Below are positions 60,181 through 64,000 of a DNA stretch of 64,000 bases, piece by piece; position 1 is the first letter of the stretch; every line of letters begins with the position of its first letter. Under the pieces are notes generated by a model. That model did no database searches and was not told the DNA's origin. It saw only the letters and a list, made by a program, of their open reading frames with translations. Origin of the DNA: Cephalopachus bancanus (lineage: Eukaryota; Chordata; Mammalia; Primates; Tarsiidae). The DNA is taken from the NCBI GenBank assembly GCA_027257055.1, contig JAPVLO010000003.1, positions 8,683,501 to 8,747,500 of the forward strand. Direction: 5' to 3'. The position numbers were made by a program, and so were the translations under genes.

Positions 60181-61260
60181 CAGAATAATCGCCAAAGCTG
60201 CCACACCTTCCAAGGGACCTCCTAAATCTCCTCCAAACTTGCAGGGGCTGGCCCCCTGCAAACCTCACTAATCATCAAAGAAATGTAAATCAAAACCACA
60301 CTGGGATACCACCTAACTTCATTTGGGATTGTCGTCATTAATAACTCAAAAAACAACAGATGCTGGAGAGGATGAAAGGAAAAGGGAATGCTTCAACACT
60401 GTTAGTGGGAGTATAAATTAGTACAAACTCTGTGGAAAACAGTGTGGTGATTTCTAAAAGATCTAAAAATTGACCTTACATATGACCCAGCTATCCTTCT
60501 TCTGGAAGCATACCTGGAGGAACCAAAATCATTCTACCAAAAAGATACCTGTGCACACATGTTTATTGCAGCATTAGTCACAATAGCAAAAACATGGAAC
60601 CAACCGTGCTGCCCATAGAGAGTGGACTGGATAAAAAAAAGTGATACATATAAACGATGGAATATTATACAGCATAAAGGACAAAATTATGGACTTCACA
60701 ACAACTTGGATGGATTTAGAGTCTATCATACTCAGTAATCTATCACAGAAACAAAGAACTGAATACCACATGTTCTCACTCAAAGTGGATCCTGAACATT
60801 TATCATAAAACTGCAAGAAAGGGATTGGCAGTAACAGGACACTGCCAGAGGAGGGGGCAGAGTGTAGGACTCATGCCATCGATAAGGGTACCTGGTCCTA
60901 AACCAGGAGAATTGAGGACTAATGGGAGGCCCAAATACCAACTGTATGTGGGACCACTTATGTACCTAATCCTGACTTGTATCCCACATCTTTAAAATAA
61001 AATACAAAGAAAGAAAAGAGAAAAATAATAATAAAGCAGAATAGGATGGCTATAGCTAACAACAATAGTGTATATTTCAAAGTAGCTAGAAGACAGGATT
61101 TGAAATGTTCCCAGTACATAAAAATGATAAATGCTCAAGGTAATTAATAACTAAATACTGATTGGATCCTTACACATGCTATGTATGCAACAAAATATCG
61201 CATGTACCCTATAAATATGTACAAATATTATGTATCAATAAAAATACAATTAAATTTTTA

Positions 61261-61496
61261 ATTTATAAGTAATAAAATCAAAGAGGAATTATTTTTGGTA
61301 GTCGGCTATAATCTGCTTAAGATGCTTCAACTCTGACTTTGTTCTAGAGGGAAAAATGAAGCTCAGTTTCAATTTTTTATTGATATTTAATTTCAGCTTA
61401 AATTGTTTACATCCTTTTTAAGCCTAACTTCCCTGTACTCATTGTAGAGTGTAAATGCAGTACTCTAAAAGCTCATTTCAAGTTCTAATCAGTGAG
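61261..61496. other. Spacer after the old L1
   Basis: AT-rich; nothing recognised. No clear match to unit A or B. Confidence 0.3.
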
Positions 61497-61700
61497 AGCT
61501 AGGGCAGTGCTGCAGATGAATTATAGGCGCTGAAGTCACAAAGGCTGGATTTGAGAACTTTTATACTCTCATATAATGACTGGACAATCTTTGGTAAAGC
61601 AGATTGATCTCCTGTCTCAGCTTTACATCTGTATGATAAAAATACTAACTCATGGTAGTACTCAAGAACCCCATTACATATTTGAAAGCACTTTATAATC
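61497..61700 (+). mobile_element. MIR SINE, sense
   Basis: Order matches MIR: GTCACAAAGGCTGGATTTG, then CTGTCTCAGCTTTACATCTGT, then AATACTAACTCATGGTAG, then TTTGAAAGCACTTTATA. Confidence 0.65.
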
Positions 61701-62560
61701 ATGAGAAGTTTTCAGATAATTTCAAACAACTTTTTTAAAAAATACATGTTAAAGTCTTCTTTTTCTCTTTATTTGAGTCTCAAAATCTCCAAATATTGTA
61801 GTAACCTAGACAGCAATGCATTTCTTATTGGAATTGCACTAGAACAAGGATATATTAATTATATGATATAATTGGGTCTGATGACATTATCCCTGGAGTT
61901 TTAAACAGTTTTTAATCTTCCATGTTTATGTTTCTACTTTTAACTTGTTGTAAACGTTGGACTCCTCCCTGACTCTCCCCCAAAAGAACTTAAATTTCCT
62001 TGCTATGTTAAGGACTACTCCTTTAGAGGATATTACCAGTGTTCAAAATGTAGAGAAACATTTCGGTCCCCACAAAGGTGACTATGGGCCATCCTACATC
62101 TTTTTTTTTTTTCTTTCGAGATTGAACTAGAAATTCTGAGCCTGAGAGTCAGAATATTTTAGAAGGCATCTATACATTTTACCTGAAGAATAAATGAACT
62201 GTACATAGAAACTTGAAGAAAATAATTACAGCAAAGCAAGTGCTATCTAATTCTCACTAGTATCTCCTCACTTTATTCTAAATATTATTACGTAAAATAG
62301 AGAGTATTTCTTGAGGCTGTAAAGTAAAATAGTTGTTATAAAAAGAAGAAGACTGGTCTGAAATCAAGGAAAGGAAACCATTCCTCAGGATCAAAGGTAC
62401 TTAAGTGACATTATGTTCTATCTTTTTATTTTGTAAATATTGTTTTTAAAATTATGGATAAGATATCAATTTTATATGCTTTAACCAGATATATCTAATA
62501 TTTTCATCTGTCACATTTTTTTCATTTAGTATCATAGAGATTTGCATTATATTTTAGAAC
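61701..62560. other. Intergenic sequence, nothing recognised
   Basis: No gene or repeat family identified. Confidence 0.3.
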
Positions 62561-62564
62561 ATTT

Positions 62565-62700
62565 TCTGGGTAATATTTACAACAAAACTCTTAGGTAGGA
62601 TTGGCTTCATTTACAGACAAGAAAAATAGAGGTTCGAAGAATTTGAGTTTCAAATCTATGTACTCTTTTTAAAAAACGAGTTCCAGTGCTATTTTCCAAG
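62565..62700 (-). mobile_element. MIR-like SINE fragment, antisense
   Basis: ACAACAAAACTCTTAGGTAGG, then TTTACAGACAAGAAAAATAG, the antisense MIR core. Diverged. Confidence 0.45.
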
Positions 62701-63699
62701 ACCACTTCCATCTTCAAAAAACATTGAGTCTACCTTTTCTCCCCTCCTCACAGTGGACAGAATGAGAACTTTAGATCCCCCCTTCTGATATTTTAACCTA
62801 GAATCATCATTGCAAGACAAATATATTATCTCTCACTTCTTCACTAGCCAAGCAATTTGAACAAATATTGGAATTATAATCTGCTGAAAAAATTAATTCT
62901 CTGTTCCAAATGTGTGGGACTGCAATACTATAACAATCTGACCATTTTCAGTAGTTGCTATGACCACAATGTTGGAAAATATTTCAAAATAGCTGAGATA
63001 TCATATGATCTGTATGATTATATTCAAAATAATTGTTAGATTCAGATTATATGCCAAATTATAATTCCTATATCTAAGTATAAGTGTAATTCAAATTGTG
63101 TATAATTCTTTGTAAATATAAATGAATACAAACTATCTCTTCTCCATTAACCCTTTCTGGAAACCCGTTGGAAAAGAATTACTGTGGTCAGTATTAATTG
63201 GATGTTTTCTTTTTCTCTGGGTTTCTGGTGATGTACCATCTAAACACAGAAGTGAAACAAACTGGAAAACTCAAGAAGAATGAGGCAGTTAATATAATGA
63301 CGTGTGTTAATTTAATAACTAAAGCAATCAGTTAAGAGCTAGCTGTAACAGATGCAACAGAACTTTTGCCTTTCCTTCGAACTGAAACTAGACACACTTT
63401 AGTTTCCACTATTACAGAACTGAACTGAGAATTCAGATGAAATAGGAGAATTGTCTTTTTTGCCAAGGAAAATAAAAACTTTTTTATATCAGTTTGACAT
63501 AAAATGAACACCTATGAGTCTATTTCCAAAAGAAGATAAATTCTGAGCCAAGTCCTCTATAAGCCAAAGAAAGAGCAAATGATTGCCCCCCCCAAAAAAA
63601 CCACAATAATTGTAAACCTACAAAGCACAAGGCACAGTTGAATATTGATGAGAAAAGTACATAACCCTGAAAAATGCCTCTATAAGAATACATTGTTTT
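62701..63699. other. Intergenic sequence, nothing recognised
   Basis: AT-rich; a 60-codon open frame at 62857-63039 shows no domain. Not a gene. Confidence 0.3.
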
Positions 63700-63920
63700 C
63701 ATTCATAATATTCCCTGGTCAACACTCCAGTGACTCCCAATTACCTGGAGAGTAAGTTATAATTTCTTAACATTGCATTTACTATACCTCACAAATTGGC
63801 AAACTGACATTCCTCTTTCTTTCTTTCTTTCTTTTTTTCTTTCCTGACTACTATACTCCCAGTCTAGACTTCCAAATGCATTTTGGCCTCAATCCATTAT
63901 CTCATTCTATTGCACCTCAG
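63700..63920 (+). mobile_element. L2 LINE fragment, sense
   Basis: ACTCCAGTGACTCCCAATTA, then GTTATAATTTCTTAACATTG, then CATTTACTATACCTCACAAA, following the L2 pattern 'ccaatggctcccat...aactccttagcatggc'. Interrupted by a (TTTC)n run at 63815-63842. Confidence 0.5.
63815..63842. repeat. (TTTC)n microsatellite
   Basis: Tandem TTTC units within the L2-like segment. Confidence 0.85.
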
Positions 63921-64000
63921 CTCATAAGATCAAATTCAACTAATGCAATGAAATCTTGTGTCAACACTCTCTCAGATGATCGCCCTTCTTTAGTCTGATA

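Larger units (their letters stand above)
58697..60260 (+). mobile_element. Solo LTR of a class II (IAP-like) endogenous retrovirus, copy 2
   Basis: 1564 bp, starting TGTTGGGAGCCGG and ending CCCCCTGCA, with perfect 6-bp TSD AACCTC at 58691-58696 and 60261-60266. Shares ends, U5-type pyrimidine tract and AATAAACGGCTTCTG with copy 1 but is about 600 bp longer. The extra length includes four related segments with ACCTTGGACTGGGCCACATTC-like sequence (near 59100, 59145, 59565 and 59610). AATAAA at 59992-59997. No proviral genes. Confidence 0.92.
58437..61032 (+). mobile_element. Younger 5'-truncated L1, in the old L1 and itself split by a solo LTR
   Basis: ORF2 tail (CAAAGGCCTAACATCCAGG, ACTTCTCAAAAGAAGACA, then resuming at 60267 with ACTAATCATCAAAGAAATG) and 3' UTR to an A-rich end. 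TSD AAAGCAGAGTAGG (58424-58436) against AAAGCAGAATAGG (61033-61045), one mismatch. Without the LTR and one TSD copy it is about 1.03 kb. Confidence 0.92.
52300..61260 (+). mobile_element. Long old L1 (L1M-type), near full length but interrupted
   Basis: 5' region at about 52380-54240 (GC-richer, ACCAGG/CCTGAGGAC-type repeats of L1M 5' ends), ORF1-like region at 54240-54960, ORF2 endonuclease at about 54990-55400, then 55690-56570, 56840-58260, 3' UTR at 58300-58436 and, after an inserted L1, at 61046-61260 (GGCTATAGCTAACAACAATA, then CATGTACCCTATAAATATG). Stops throughout. Breaks: Alus at 55412-55688 and 56590-56837, younger L1 at 58437-61032. The left limit is approximate. Confidence 0.8.

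Noticed and set aside
1..64000. Search for tRNA, rRNA, snRNA, microRNA-like hairpins, CRISPR arrays or bacterial-type operons
   Set aside because: None seen. The only strong hairpin is the 25-bp fold-back at 51260-51339, whose loop and context do not suggest a processed RNA.

Overview
The window is nuclear DNA from a primate. Dimeric Alu SINEs with A-tails and target-site duplications (TSDs), many 5'-truncated L1 copies, MaLR LTRs and old MIR/L2/Tigger/Charlie/mariner relics say so. The Alus are not the human J/S/Y pattern: they carry a GGTTCGAGACCCGCC box and an 'ACTCCAACTC' end before the A-tail. The younger L1s have a 3' UTR unlike human L1PA. I infer a non-anthropoid primate, most likely a tarsier, from memory of repeat families only. 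AT content is high and there is no CpG island.

The only gene-derived sequences are two olfactory receptor (OR) genes of the OR13C type on the minus strand, at 16868-17823 and 27848-28793. Both are pseudogenes: the first by a 1-bp deletion plus a stop codon, the second by a single 8-bp deletion in an otherwise clean frame. No other intact protein-coding gene or RNA gene was found; the remaining open frames are repeat-derived or unsupported.

Layout. 1-13 kb: DNA-transposon relics (mariner with both ends, hAT-Charlie with an 8-bp TSD, Tigger), a solo LTR of an IAP-like class II retrovirus with a 6-bp TSD, MIR/L2 and a cluster of Alus. About 14.9-25.1 kb: unit A of a tandem segmental duplication (OR pseudogene, upstream flank, class III-like ERV remnant). 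About 26.5-48.3 kb: unit B, the same order, swollen by later Alu, L1 and MaLR insertions and keeping ERV protease and reverse transcriptase motifs. From 51.3 kb: the left edge of a third unit C, recognisable for about 450 bp and entered through a perfect 25-bp inverted repeat; no OR follows. 52.3-61.25 kb: a long old L1 split by two Alus and by a younger L1, which is itself split by a second, larger solo LTR. 61.3-64 kb: MIR and L2 traces.

I found no novel functional system. The useful signals are evolutionary: a tandem OR+ERV duplication with insertions present in only one copy, a class II LTR family with internal expansion, an Alu subfamily marked by a short deletion, a 78-bp LTR-transcript-like fragment inserted with a 14-bp TSD, and a fold-back at a duplication edge.
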